Source: an uncultured bacterium
GTDB lineage: Bacteria; Bacteroidota; Bacteroidia; Chitinophagales; Chitinophagaceae
DNA length: 64,000 nt
Assembly (NCBI GenBank): GCA_903826405.1
Contig: CAIKEH010000042.1
Location: forward strand, 186,001 to 250,000
Reading direction: 5' to 3'
This document shows positions 28,003-37,194 of the stretch, piece by piece; position 1 is the first letter of the stretch, and each line of letters starts with the position of its first letter. A program made the translations under genes and the position numbers. The notes beneath the pieces were generated by a model, which worked only from the letters and a program-made list of their open reading frames with translations, was not told where the DNA came from and ran no database searches.

Positions 28003-28155
28003 TCCATTGATTTTAAAGGTGGTTATCAATTTAAGTGATTTGAAGGGAATATTCAGATTTTGGAGTTTTCAAGTTGATCAATGACCTATTTCTGATATCA
28101 GACAGCCATTAAATCGCATCTCGTGTGATGCGAAAGGTTCATTTTTACAAGTTCA

Positions 28156-28188
28156 TTTGTTCTGAACGGAACATCGAGCTTAAATTTT
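28156..28188 (+). promoter_or_regulatory. Promoter of the SMR gene with a candidate operator
   Basis: TTTG (28156-28159) is followed after 21 nt by TAAATTTT (28181-28188), one base off TAnnTTTG. The spacer holds TGTTCTGAACGGAACA (28158-28173), a near-palindrome with 7-bp arms (one G-T pair). A repressor of the TetR type could bind there. The start codon is 25 nt after the -7 box. Confidence 0.5.
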
Positions 28189-28213
28189 ATCTTACACCAA
28201 GAATGTATTCCCC

Positions 28214-28531
28214 ATGGGTTATCTGTTTCTCCTGCTCACCATTCTAGCTGAGACCGTTGCTGTTTTATACATGAAAGCTTCGAATGGGTTTGAGCACAAG
28301 TGGAGTGCCGCATTAGCGGTCATGGCCTATTTGTTGAGTTTTGTTTTCCTGACTTTGGCTTTGAAACGGCTTCCCATGGGTACCGCAAACGCTACTTGGG
28401 CTGGTGCGAGCACCCTACTGGTTGCCGTGCTTGGCGTTTACCTGTTCAAAGAGGAGTTGAATCCCAAACAGGTATTATTTCTGACACTTATTGTTGTTGG
28501 GTTGATGGGTTTGCATTGGAGCAGGCAGTAG
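28214..28531 (+). CDS. Small multidrug resistance (SMR) transporter
   Basis: This 105-aa four-helix inner-membrane protein has the EmrE/SugE architecture. The conserved TM1 glutamate is in LTILAETVAVLYMKASNG (Glu 13). LKRLPMGTANATWAGAS covers TM3 and GLMGLHWSR is near the end. It works as a proton-coupled antiporter for cationic compounds or guanidinium. EmrE-type and Gdx-type members are not separated by sequence reading alone. The DUF421 gene follows 82 bp downstream on the same strand. Confidence 0.93.
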   Translation: MGYLFLLLTILAETVAVLYMKASNGFEHKWSAALAVMAYLLSFVFLTLALKRLPMGTANATWAGASTLLVAVLGVYLFKEELNPKQVLFLTLIVVGLMGLHWSRQ

Positions 28532-28613
28532 TGGAGGCTTTCACAAAATCCGGAAACATTAACTTGGCAGATGGGGATTCTTTTTATTGATCATAATTCA
28601 TAACTTGATATTT

Positions 28614-29129
28614 ATGGATTTCATACTCCCTTATTTGATCATTGCCGGCAAATCCGTTTCTGTTTATCTGTTCATTATTTTGGCCATCAGGCTGTTCGGG
28701 AAGAAGGAAATGGCTCAATTGTCGGTCGCGGATTTCGTATTCATCCTGCTCATCAGCAACAGCGTCCAGAATGCGATGGTAGGTTCAGATTCGACACTTA
28801 TCGGTGGCCTTTCTGCAGCTTTCGCCCTGTTCCTGAGCAATTATATTTTCAAGTTCCTCATGCGCAAGAATGCCCGTTTCAGCAGGATCGTCCAGGGAAA
28901 GAAGGTCATGCTGGTTCATAATGGTCAGGTGGACCAACGTGGGATGGAGGAAGCCATGATGTCGACAGATGAGTTACAGCGTGCCATCCGCGAACATGGT
29001 GTAGAACATATCCGGGATGTGGATCTGGCGTATATGGAGGTGGATGGCAACATCAGCATTCTTTCCGATGATTACAAGAAAAGATCAATGAAACCCAGGA
29101 AGAAAGCTCAACTTTCACATAATCCCTGA
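28614..29129 (+). CDS. DUF421 (YetF-like) membrane protein
   Basis: The protein has 171 aa. Three N-terminal transmembrane helices (about 4-25, 35-50 and 58-77) are followed by a cytoplasmic DUF421 domain. This has RIVQGKKVMLVHNGQVD and HGVEHIRDVDLAYMEVDGNI. The family is known from Bacillus YetF and spore proteins, and its biochemical role is unsettled. The start ATG at 28614 (MDFILPYLII) replaces an earlier in-frame Met at 28587. It ends 18 bp before the convergent CDF gene. A small hairpin (29131-29146) sits in the gap. Confidence 0.88.
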   Translation: MDFILPYLIIAGKSVSVYLFIILAIRLFGKKEMAQLSVADFVFILLISNSVQNAMVGSDSTLIGGLSAAFALFLSNYIFKFLMRKNARFSRIVQGKKVMLVHNGQVDQRGMEEAMMSTDELQRAIREHGVEHIRDVDLAYMEVDGNISILSDDYKKRSMKPRKKAQLSHNP

Positions 29130-29147
29130 CGCGAGGATTTCTTCGCA

Positions 29148-30062
29148 TCAGCATTCACCATTGTCGCAAGGGTATTCCGTGCTTTCCGTTTCAATCGTGA
29201 CATGCCGGATGTTCAGATGTTCCATTTCGTGGCGCAGTTCATGTTTGATACTGAATTCTTCCTGTTTGCTCGTGTTGTCCAGCAACTGAATATGGACGGT
29301 CATGGCGTTTTCTGTGGTGCTCATGGCCCAAACATGCATATGATGAATGGCCTTCACGCCGGGGATGGATCGGGTTTTTTGCTTGACCTCATTCAGGTCG
29401 ATCTCCCGGGGAACGCCATCCAAGGATAGGCGAAGACTGCTCTGGAGTAGGTTCCAGGTGCTGAAAAGTATCACGATGGCCACCGTCATACCGAGCAATG
29501 CATCCAGCCAGTACCACTGTGTGTATGCAATGATGATGCCTCCCACCACTAATGCGGCGCTGACAAGCGCATCGGACATGAGGTGCAGATAGGCGCTTTT
29601 TATGTTCAGGTCTTTTTCCTTATCCTTCATGAACAGGTAGGCCGTGAAGGCGTTGATAAGGATGCCTATTCCTGCAACCATGGCAATGGTCCGACCCGGA
29701 AGTGGTTCTGGGTTGAGGAGCCTGTGCAGGGCCTCATAAGCAATGGCACCGATCGAGACCAGCAGGACCATGGCATTGAAGAGGGCGGTGAGGATGGTTG
29801 TCTTTTTATATCCGTAGGTGTATTTTTCGTTGGCCTTATTCTTCATCAGACGGAAAGCCAACAGAGAAAGGGCAAGGCTTCCCACATCGGCAAGATTGTG
29901 TCCCGCATCAGATAGTAGCGATAGGGAATGGATGTTCAAACCTACGCCTACTTCAATGATCACGAAGAGCATGTTCAGGCAGATTCCAATGATGAAGGCG
30001 TTGTTCAATTCCTTCATTTCTGGCCCGTGGTGATGATGATGGTGGGAATGGTCGTGGGACAT
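29148..30062 (-). CDS. Cation diffusion facilitator (CDF) metal exporter
   Basis: This 304-aa protein has six transmembrane helices and a C-terminal cytoplasmic metal-sensing domain. The N-terminus is a His-rich metal buffer (MSHDHSHHHHHHG). Metal-site motifs are SDAGHNLADV (about 51-60, HxxxD) and LMSDALVSA (about 161-169, DxxxS/A). ZitB/CzcD-like proteins exchange Zn2+, Cd2+ or Co2+ for protons. Zinc is the likely cargo from the His-rich tip. It ends CDNGEC. It is transcribed alone, convergent with DUF421. Confidence 0.95.
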   Translation of the reverse strand: MSHDHSHHHHHHGPEMKELNNAFIIGICLNMLFVIIEVGVGLNIHSLSLLSDAGHNLADVGSLALSLLAFRLMKNKANEKYTYGYKKTTILTALFNAMVLLVSIGAIAYEALHRLLNPEPLPGRTIAMVAGIGILINAFTAYLFMKDKEKDLNIKSAYLHLMSDALVSAALVVGGIIIAYTQWYWLDALLGMTVAIVILFSTWNLLQSSLRLSLDGVPREIDLNEVKQKTRSIPGVKAIHHMHVWAMSTTENAMTVHIQLLDNTSKQEEFSIKHELRHEMEHLNIRHVTIETESTEYPCDNGEC

Positions 30063-30360
30063 GAGAATTAAAAATGTACCGTAAAAATAGATGGTTTTGG
30101 GAAAATCGATCAGGATTGCTATGGGGATAGGAAATTGACTTCAAGTTCGAAGATAAAACTGTGGAGGTCGATTGAACGTGCGTAGTGGAACAGGTAAGCA
30201 GACAAGAAGCAAACATTTTTTGAGATATATATTTTTCTTCATTTGAGTCAGTTCGTCCAGGATCGGATGTATTTGAATAACTGTGAAGGTTTTCTGATCA
30301 AAAATCATCCAATTAGAGTTCAAACCTGCAGATTCCATTTTGACGTTCATACATAGTATC

Positions 30361-32769
30361 ATGGGTAAGCCCTCCCGAAAGTTGATTTTGATTTTCCTCA
30401 CCCTTTTACAAGCTCACCTCGTCAGTTCACAAACACTGATCGGTAAGGTGCTCTCCGAAAGCAAGCCCATGGAATTAGCCAACATATATTTGTACCCACG
30501 ATTGGACAGTACAAAAATGGCCGGATTTGCTACTGCGGATACCGATGGGAAATTCCAGTTCATGGATATTCCGCCCGGGCCATACTTGATCAAGGTGCAA
30601 CGGATCGGATTCCTTGTCATACGAAAGGAAATGACGGTGAAGCCTGGTAAGGAAGTTCAGGATCTGGGCTCATTCGACATGTTAAGTGATCGAAGGACTC
30701 TTCAGGGTGTTACGGTGACGGCTCCACGTAAGATCATCCAGAAAACGCCGCAAGGTTTCGTTGTCCGTGCGGAGGACAACATCACTTCCGGCACGGGAAC
30801 GGCCACCGATCTATTGGCCAATACCCCAACGGTTATCGTGGATGCCGAAGGTGCTATTTCGATGCGGGGCAAGAGTCCGCAAGTGTTGGTCAATGGTCGT
30901 AATTCTGCATTGACCACTCATAATCTTGACCGGATTCCCGCCAGTAGCATCGACAGGATCGAGATCATAAATACTCCTGGTGCCCGGTACGACGCCGATG
31001 CAGAGGGGGGGATAATCAATATCATCCTGAAGAAGAACACCAAGCCGGGCACGAATGGCGCTTTCGCCATAGGTGCTGGATATGGGGCAAAATACCGACT
31101 TAACAGTTCTTTCATTTTGAATCATCAGTTCAGTCCCAAGTTGAATCTGGGGGTTTCTTATGACAATCGTTTCGCCGGACGAAAAAGATATATCGATGCA
31201 CAGCGTGAAAATTTCAACCTTACGGATGACCATTTTCTGGTCCAGCATCGCGATGATGACAGGTCGGAGACGGAGCATAACTTTAAACTCAATTTAGATT
31301 ATGATATCAACAAGAAGAACAGTTTGGGATTTGAGGGGATCTATGGGCATAATGGTCAGCATAACATGGAGAGTCTGACCAGTAACCTGCAGAAATCCGA
31401 TCGTTCATTCACTTCTGCCAACAATAGATTTTCGGATGAGATCCCTAATGAGGATGTTTTCGAGCTTTCCAGTAATTATGCACATAAATTCAACGATAGC
31501 AGGAGAAGTCTGACTGCCGAAGTGAGCACCAGTTTTGAAAAGGGGAATGAGAATACCGATATCACTACCCGTTCGCTTGATCAGCATATGTTGTCATTCG
31601 GGGAACCCTTTCTGCAGCAGACACATAATCTTGAGCGATCCGGGATTTCGAATGGAAGGATCGACTATGCTTTCCCGGTAACTCCCCGTACACAGATGGA
31701 GATCGGATATAAAGGCATTTTCAGGCATTTGAACGCGAATTTCCGCAGCCTGTATGAACAGGGAGGGAGTTTCATTCCTGATCCTCGTTCCAGCAACATT
31801 TTCATCTATGGGGAACAGGTCAATGCGGCTTATGCGCAAATGCATTCTTACGTTGGTGATAAGGAAAGCCCCAAGATGAGGTACGAGGCGGGTATCCGTT
31901 TGGAAAACATGTCTCTTCATGGGGAATCTTCAGGAGCTGATCCTTTTCGACATTCGTATTTCAATGTTTTTCCCACTGCCACCATTTCTTGGTATACCGG
32001 AAAGCAGGATTTTTTCAAAGTGAATATTGGCCGGCGTATCAACAGGCCTGGTCTAGGGATGCTCAATCCATTCCTAGATATAACCGACTCCTTGAATCCA
32101 CACAGCGGTAATCCCGACCTGAAACCGGAGTTGGTGAATACCCTTGAAATGGGATACAACAAGGAGTGGCGACATTTCTCCCTGACTTCCAATTTATTTT
32201 ACCGTCGGGGTACGAACACGATCATGAATTATGTTTTTCTGGATAGTACAGGGAAGGCGCTTTCAAAGCCGATCAATCTCGGCAGTGCGACAACTTATGG
32301 TCTGGAAAGTATTCTCGGTGCCCAGTTCAACCCGGTTTGGCAGGCCAATGTGAGTATTTCCTTGTTTCAGCAGCATCTGCTGGGCCAGACGGATGGCCAG
32401 AGCATCAAGAGTGATGCCTTCACCTGGTATGTGAAGATGACACAGAATTTCAGCTTTTGGAAAGGGAGTAAATTCCAGTTTCTCGCCAATTATCAGGCAC
32501 CCGTGGCATTGCCACAGGGGAAACGGATCGCAGTATATAACGTAGACTTTGGATTCCAGCAGAAGATCATGAAAGGTCAGGGACGTATGGGAATAGCGGT
32601 TACGGATATTTTCAATACGCAACGCAACGGAAATAATCTGCTGACGCCTGATTTTTCCTCATGGCGGAGATCACGTGTGGACAGCAGGGCGGTCATACTC
32701 ACATTCGGATATACATTCGGTACGACATTCAAGGAAAAACTCATGGAATACAAATATTCCAATGATTGA
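30361..32769 (+). CDS. Outer-membrane beta-barrel receptor (OMP_b-brl_3 type)
   Basis: The protein has 802 aa from the ATG at 30361 (an upstream in-frame TTG is not needed). After the signal peptide (LILIFLTLLQAHLVSSQ) a carboxypeptidase-regulatory-like domain runs to about residue 100 (TLIGKVLSESKPMELANIYL). The plug-like part has VLVNGRNSALTTHNL and IPASSIDRIEIINTPGARYD, then GGIINIILKKNTKPG. A long TonB-receptor-like barrel ends in FGTTFKEKLMEYKYSND. Such receptor-family proteins lack a clear TonB box and their ligands are unknown. It is convergent with the DUF1501 gene, with a 17-bp gap. Confidence 0.9.
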   Translation: MGKPSRKLILIFLTLLQAHLVSSQTLIGKVLSESKPMELANIYLYPRLDSTKMAGFATADTDGKFQFMDIPPGPYLIKVQRIGFLVIRKEMTVKPGKEVQDLGSFDMLSDRRTLQGVTVTAPRKIIQKTPQGFVVRAEDNITSGTGTATDLLANTPTVIVDAEGAISMRGKSPQVLVNGRNSALTTHNLDRIPASSIDRIEIINTPGARYDADAEGGIINIILKKNTKPGTNGAFAIGAGYGAKYRLNSSFILNHQFSPKLNLGVSYDNRFAGRKRYIDAQRENFNLTDDHFLVQHRDDDRSETEHNFKLNLDYDINKKNSLGFEGIYGHNGQHNMESLTSNLQKSDRSFTSANNRFSDEIPNEDVFELSSNYAHKFNDSRRSLTAEVSTSFEKGNENTDITTRSLDQHMLSFGEPFLQQTHNLERSGISNGRIDYAFPVTPRTQMEIGYKGIFRHLNANFRSLYEQGGSFIPDPRSSNIFIYGEQVNAAYAQMHSYVGDKESPKMRYEAGIRLENMSLHGESSGADPFRHSYFNVFPTATISWYTGKQDFFKVNIGRRINRPGLGMLNPFLDITDSLNPHSGNPDLKPELVNTLEMGYNKEWRHFSLTSNLFYRRGTNTIMNYVFLDSTGKALSKPINLGSATTYGLESILGAQFNPVWQANVSISLFQQHLLGQTDGQSIKSDAFTWYVKMTQNFSFWKGSKFQFLANYQAPVALPQGKRIAVYNVDFGFQQKIMKGQGRMGIAVTDIFNTQRNGNNLLTPDFSSWRRSRVDSRAVILTFGYTFGTTFKEKLMEYKYSND

Positions 32770-32786
32770 TGGTTTAAGGAATTTCA

Positions 32787-34049
32787 TCATTTCATGATGG
32801 AAATTTGATTTGCTTTCCAGTCGGGGAATAGATCGGCATCATGCCGGATCTCCAGATGTTTTTTGGCCACTTCATTGAATACGGTTCTGAAATCGGTTGT
32901 CACGGGCAGATCACGTCCATCTGCCAGATTATCCTGCGATAGCGGTTGTATGTTCCCATGAACGACGCCTCCCTGAACATCATTTCCCAGTATGAAACTG
33001 CAGCTGGCACGACCATGGTCCGTGCCTCCGGTTCCATTTTGCTTCACGGTGCGACCGAATTCCGTTGCGGTCATCAGGGTGACATCATCCTGGTATTGTC
33101 CCAGATCGTTCCAAAATGCGGAGATACTTGCGCCGAGGTCTTTCGCATTTCGGGCGAATGTACCGTTATCCGTGCCTTGATTGAAGTGCGTATCCCATCC
33201 ACTACTTTCCGCAAACGCAATCTCTAGGCCAACATTAATCTTGATGAGTTGGGCGATCTGCTTGAGAGCGTTTCCCAGTGGTGACATGGGATAGGTGGCA
33301 CCATTTGCTGGTATGTAGTGACGGATATCTGTTTTACCCAAGATCTGCAGTGCTTCAAAAGTTTCTTGACCATTCTTGTTCAACAAGGAAGAACTGGTCT
33401 GGTCATAGAGTTCCTCGAAGCTTTTGGCGGCGAGATTGGCCATTGACGGATTGGCTTTTGCCTGGATGGCAAAATCATTCAAATTGTTGATGGCCAATGC
33501 TGGGAAATCGCCGTACAGCGAACGGGGAAGTGCCGAGGTCAGGCTAACGGCGGAAAAAGGGGTTCCCTGGCTGCCGGTAGCCTTCGCGGTCCGATTGAGC
33601 CAACCGTCGGGAGTGCCTTTGCTGAACGGGGTACCACTTTCCATGTAATCCTGTGCATCAAAATGACTTCTTGATTCGTTCGGGGAACCCATTCCATGAA
33701 TGATGGCAAGTCTTTTTTCATGGAATAGGGGTTCCATCCCGGAAAAAGCGGGATGTAATCCGAATCTGCCATCCAGATCCATCAAAGGGGTATGTCCACT
33801 ATTTTTTGCAGCAGTCATGAACAAAGTGGGGCGGAATTGGGAGAGATGGGCATCTGTGAAGGGCGTGACGGCCATGAGACCGTCCATAGCACCTCGCTGG
33901 AAAATGAAGACGAGTGTTTTGGGCCTGCGGAATGAAACCGAATGTTTTTCATTAGCAGCGGCTCGCAATAGGAACCCAGGTATGCCTGTTAGTCCCAAGC
34001 TGAGCAGAGACATGCCTGCTCCTTTCATAAAATATCTTCTGTTGGTCAT
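32787..34049 (-). CDS. DUF1501 exported protein
   Basis: The protein has 420 aa. The N-terminus MTNRRYFMKGAGMSLLSLGL is Tat-like. Conserved DUF1501 features are LVFIFQRGAMDGLMAV (about 45-60), GWDTHFNQGTDNG, TEFGRTVKQNGTGGTDHGRA and a C-terminal PDWK. The family is distantly related to the alkaline phosphatase/sulfatase fold, and its enzymatic role is unknown. It follows the DUF1800 gene by 7 bp and is very probably translated from the same mRNA, an arrangement seen across many bacteria. Convergent with the OMP receptor. Confidence 0.9.
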   Translation of the reverse strand: MTNRRYFMKGAGMSLLSLGLTGIPGFLLRAAANEKHSVSFRRPKTLVFIFQRGAMDGLMAVTPFTDAHLSQFRPTLFMTAAKNSGHTPLMDLDGRFGLHPAFSGMEPLFHEKRLAIIHGMGSPNESRSHFDAQDYMESGTPFSKGTPDGWLNRTAKATGSQGTPFSAVSLTSALPRSLYGDFPALAINNLNDFAIQAKANPSMANLAAKSFEELYDQTSSSLLNKNGQETFEALQILGKTDIRHYIPANGATYPMSPLGNALKQIAQLIKINVGLEIAFAESSGWDTHFNQGTDNGTFARNAKDLGASISAFWNDLGQYQDDVTLMTATEFGRTVKQNGTGGTDHGRASCSFILGNDVQGGVVHGNIQPLSQDNLADGRDLPVTTDFRTVFNEVAKKHLEIRHDADLFPDWKANQISIMK

Positions 34050-34056
34050 GACTGAT

Positions 34057-36027
34057 CTATTTTCGTTGAAATTCAGGTGATCCTATGATGATGCCTACGA
34101 CCTGTGCGAGCAATTTGTTCTCATCCTGCATGATTTGCTGATCTTCTGTAACAGGGGCTGCAGGTCTTTGTTTTTTCTTTTCAGTTACTTCTTCTTCGAA
34201 CATGTCATCAACGATTTGGATGTTTTCCTGTACCGGTGAACTTGCAGCCGCGTCATTTATCTTCTGCTGAATGCTCGGGTCCATGACTAAGGGTTTTAGT
34301 CTGTTCAGGGTGGGTTCCATGTCCCGCCCCGGCAGTATGAGGTAGGCATATGTTTTTAATGCGTCTTCCGAACTCTCCGGTTCATGATGATCATTGAGTG
34401 CTGCAAGGTCAAGATGTACACCAGGTATCTTTTGTGCCGCCATGTCCATGCCGAAGTTCATTCTACTGATCAGTGATCCCGCATTGATCCAGTAGCTTCC
34501 TTTGTCCGGGAAACCTGTTGGAGCTTGATAATGGTATAAATTTTGTCCCATTTTCTTGATGTAGTTATAAATCATGAAAGGAGCCTTGACATCGGCATTC
34601 AGTATCCTGATGCTGGCGATGGCAAGTTCGAATGGGGATCGTGTTTTTTCTCGAACGGATCCCTTTGCCCAGAATTCCGGCGATGCAACCATGGTTTTGA
34701 GTACTTCTTGTATATCTCCATCCGAAGTCCGGAATGTTTTGGCCATCCGCACAATCAGTGCAGAGGGTGGTTCATCGCAGACGAAACGAACCGCCAATTT
34801 TTTGCAGATGAATGTTGCGGTGGATTGATGATCGGCAAGTAGCCTGATCAATGCCACACCTTCCTCATACCCCCCACCTTGGCGGAAAGTCTTCCCAAGA
34901 ACCGTTTTCTCCTTTGTGTCATGGCGGTTCATGGCAAAAAGAAAATCCCCATCATGCAGGAATCCTTTTGCAGTTAATCTATCTTCTCCTGATTGGTCAA
35001 ACATCTTGCGGATGACCCGCCCAGGACCTTCCTGATTTGCCGGGAAAATGGTCCATCCGGTAAGCACCCTTGCAGCTTCCGTTACATCATTTTGCGTATA
35101 TCCACCATCAACACCCATGGTATGGAGTTCCATGATCTCCCTGGCATAGTTCTCATTTAATCCCTCATTCTTCAATCGATCTACCCTTTTTTGGAGTTGT
35201 TTCGCCAATGGGCTTTCCGGATCCAGGGAACCTATTTTGCGATGCATTCTTTCTTCTGCCATCCTTTTTTGTTCCAACATCTGTTCATTCTGACCCATGC
35301 TGGAAAAATTATCGAGGTAAAGCAACATGGCCGGGGATCGGGCAGTTGCCAGGAGCAGGTTGAAGAATTTGCCGGTTGCGTTCGGTCTGATCACATCACG
35401 TTCGAAGGAAGGGATATAGGGAGCGCATTCGTTTTTGGTCAATGACACGTTGAAATGGTTGAACCAGAAATCGGTCAAGATTTCCTGAAGTTGATTATTG
35501 CTGTAGGCGGCCCTGAGTATTTTCTGATTGATGAACTGACGGAACAGTTCTTGATGGGGTCGGTAGTTTTTGCTGTCCATGTATGCTTTTATGGCTTGCC
35601 TGTTCTCAGGAGATTTTTTATCGGGAAGGAATTCGTCCTTCTTCAAGAATCCGGCTTCCACGGCTTCTTTGAACAGCCGAGCTGGTCTTGGGAATATTGA
35701 AAGCACTTGTTCATTGCTTAGAGCAAGTGCATCGTATTGGGCGAGTCTTTTATCGAGTTCTTCATTCGGCAGGTTGCCCTTCAGTTGCGCCAAGAACCAT
35801 TCTTCCAAACCCATTTTGGCCAATCGGTCGGGATCTTCTTTATGCGCACCGAACGTGAATCGATCCAACAGGTGAGCTGCGGCTTGTTTCTTGGTCAATC
35901 CAGCTTCCGCCCAGGGCATGTGAAATGGGGAATGGTAATAGTGGGGAGAAGGCCTGAATGACGAAATGGATATCAGGATAATTATGAGAATCCAGGGTTT
36001 GCTCTGGAGATATTTAGTAAATGCCAT
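34057..36027 (-). CDS. DUF1800 exported protein
   Basis: The protein has 656 aa. A Sec signal (WILIIILISISSF) is followed by the DUF1800 core. This starts AAAHLLDRFTFGAHKEDPDR and includes ILTDFWFNHFNVSLTKNE and REIMELHTMGVDGGYTQNDV, then AARVLTGWTI. The C-terminal part includes PTGFPDKGSYWINAGSLISR. A Glu/Lys-rich insert (FEEEVTEKKKQRP) lies near the end. The function is unknown. It forms a fixed two-gene pair with DUF1501. The preceding gene (intradiol-dioxygenase-like) is on the same strand, 162 bp upstream. Confidence 0.9.
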   Translation of the reverse strand: MAFTKYLQSKPWILIIILISISSFRPSPHYYHSPFHMPWAEAGLTKKQAAAHLLDRFTFGAHKEDPDRLAKMGLEEWFLAQLKGNLPNEELDKRLAQYDALALSNEQVLSIFPRPARLFKEAVEAGFLKKDEFLPDKKSPENRQAIKAYMDSKNYRPHQELFRQFINQKILRAAYSNNQLQEILTDFWFNHFNVSLTKNECAPYIPSFERDVIRPNATGKFFNLLLATARSPAMLLYLDNFSSMGQNEQMLEQKRMAEERMHRKIGSLDPESPLAKQLQKRVDRLKNEGLNENYAREIMELHTMGVDGGYTQNDVTEAARVLTGWTIFPANQEGPGRVIRKMFDQSGEDRLTAKGFLHDGDFLFAMNRHDTKEKTVLGKTFRQGGGYEEGVALIRLLADHQSTATFICKKLAVRFVCDEPPSALIVRMAKTFRTSDGDIQEVLKTMVASPEFWAKGSVREKTRSPFELAIASIRILNADVKAPFMIYNYIKKMGQNLYHYQAPTGFPDKGSYWINAGSLISRMNFGMDMAAQKIPGVHLDLAALNDHHEPESSEDALKTYAYLILPGRDMEPTLNRLKPLVMDPSIQQKINDAAASSPVQENIQIVDDMFEEEVTEKKKQRPAAPVTEDQQIMQDENKLLAQVVGIIIGSPEFQRK

Positions 36028-36189
36028 GTAGATGTGATTTTCGTCCGGAACTCCTGTTGATTGGACTTTTCCATCTCATAGAGGTTTAACGGCTATCCGG
36101 GATGAATGCGGTATTGGTGAACGAATGCTGATTTTGGATCGGCAATGGCACCGAAAAGAAGTGATCTCGAAGCTGAAGCGGCTGTGGGG

Positions 36190-36915
36190 TCAATTTTTCA
36201 GGATGAAATTCAATTTCCAGGCCAAGACACCTTTTTCATTTTTTTCCAGTTTCATGATAGGGTATTCTTCCCTGGCAGCCCAAGGTCTCCAATAATCATC
36301 CAGAGCGGGGTCGTCATCAAAAAGGGCCTGTATCCTTTTTTTAGGCAATCCCGGAGCTGAGATCTGGAGATGGATGTGAGCCGGTACGATCCTGCCGTTG
36401 TCGAGCATGGGATAGCTGGCAGGCCTTGTTGTGAGGATCTCGAAATTTCCCCGATTGTCCGTCCGGAGAAAACCCATGATCCTGGCATCTGGTTCGTTGA
36501 GCTTTCTGGTCACAGAATCCCAGGGGGTATAGTAACCATGGCTGTCGGTAGAGGAAATGACCAGTAGTACATTCCGGTATGGTTCACCATTAAGGTTGCT
36601 TATGTGACCATTTATGGAGATGCGGCCTCCGGGTTCTTCTGGCGATGTGGCGACTGTAATGGAAGACTGAACAGTGTTGGTCAGTAATTCCCGGTAGACC
36701 TGCCTTTCCTGCACGGTGAGATCCTGATAAAAGACTTTCAATATGTTGTGCAACTTGATCCATTTCTCCCTGTTTCCCGGATCGGATTGAAGTTCACTGG
36801 CGGCCAAGTTGGCGATGGTGGTGATATTTTCCGACTTCACCTGTGCATCTGTTTGTGCGGAGGCGTTAATACGTATGCAGAACAAGAGTATAATAGCGAG
36901 AGTCCAGTGTTTCAT
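36190..36915 (-). CDS. Exported intradiol ring-cleavage dioxygenase-like protein
   Basis: The protein has 241 aa with a Sec signal (LAIILLFCIRINASAQ). The C-terminal half has the catechol/protocatechuate intradiol dioxygenase fold: GHISNLNGEPYRNVLLVISS, then GFLRTDNRGNFEILTTRPAS, YPMLDNGR and PAHIHLQISAPG. Likely Fe(III) ligands are Tyr residues in GYYTPWD and SYPML and both His in PAHIH. The N-terminal 80 residues are an extra helical region (TTIANLAASELQSDP). Most intradiol enzymes are cytoplasmic, so export and the shortened core make the substrate uncertain. The ATG at 36915 is 17 nt from a -7 box at 36933-36940, which rules out the longer frame. Confidence 0.78.
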   Translation of the reverse strand: MKHWTLAIILLFCIRINASAQTDAQVKSENITTIANLAASELQSDPGNREKWIKLHNILKVFYQDLTVQERQVYRELLTNTVQSSITVATSPEEPGGRISINGHISNLNGEPYRNVLLVISSTDSHGYYTPWDSVTRKLNEPDARIMGFLRTDNRGNFEILTTRPASYPMLDNGRIVPAHIHLQISAPGLPKKRIQALFDDDPALDDYWRPWAAREEYPIMKLEKNEKGVLAWKLNFILKN

Positions 36916-36932
36916 GAAGAGGTTATGGGCTG

Positions 36933-36940
36933 CAAATTTA
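36933..36940 (-). promoter_or_regulatory. Candidate -7 element of the intradiol dioxygenase-like gene
   Basis: On the minus strand TAAATTTG matches TAnnTTTG exactly, 17 nt before the ATG at 36915. A TTTTG lies farther upstream than usual (26 nt), so the -33 element is imperfect. Confidence 0.45.
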
Positions 36941-36997
36941 TGTTTTTTGGTGAGTGGTGTGGGGGTCAAAATTCCATTTTAACAAAGTTCTGCGCTA

Positions 36998-37144
36998 ACC
37001 CTCCAAGAGTCCACTCTCCAAGCGTTCATCAAAAACTTCAGGTATTTCCGGAGCTTGAGCCCTTAAAATCTACAAAGCCGCTATTTTTCATCATTTTGCG
37101 ACGAAATTCGTACCACCCTCCAAGGGTGGACTCTTGGAGGGTGG
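36998..37144. repeat. Intergenic inverted-terminus repeat element, copy B
   Basis: The left arm ACCCTCCAAGAGTCCACTCT... (36998-37022) and the right arm (37113-37144, containing GGACTCTTGGAGGGTGG) are inverted relative to each other. The core is about 90 bp. The right arm also holds the short palindrome CCACCCTCCAAGGGTGG. It lies between two divergent genes (dioxygenase-like and APC permease), about 50 bp before the latter's start. The right end of its core (TTTTGCGACGAAATTCG) resembles that of copy A read in reverse. Confidence 0.7.
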
Positions 37145-37194
37145 TGGAGAATATCTCTGGCCTTATATTTACCATTCAATTATTCCCCCTTTAC

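Noticed and set aside
36748-37194. N-terminal extension of the APC permease frame
   Set aside because: This part runs through the dioxygenase gene and repeat B and has no homologous segment; the conserved protein begins at about 37195.
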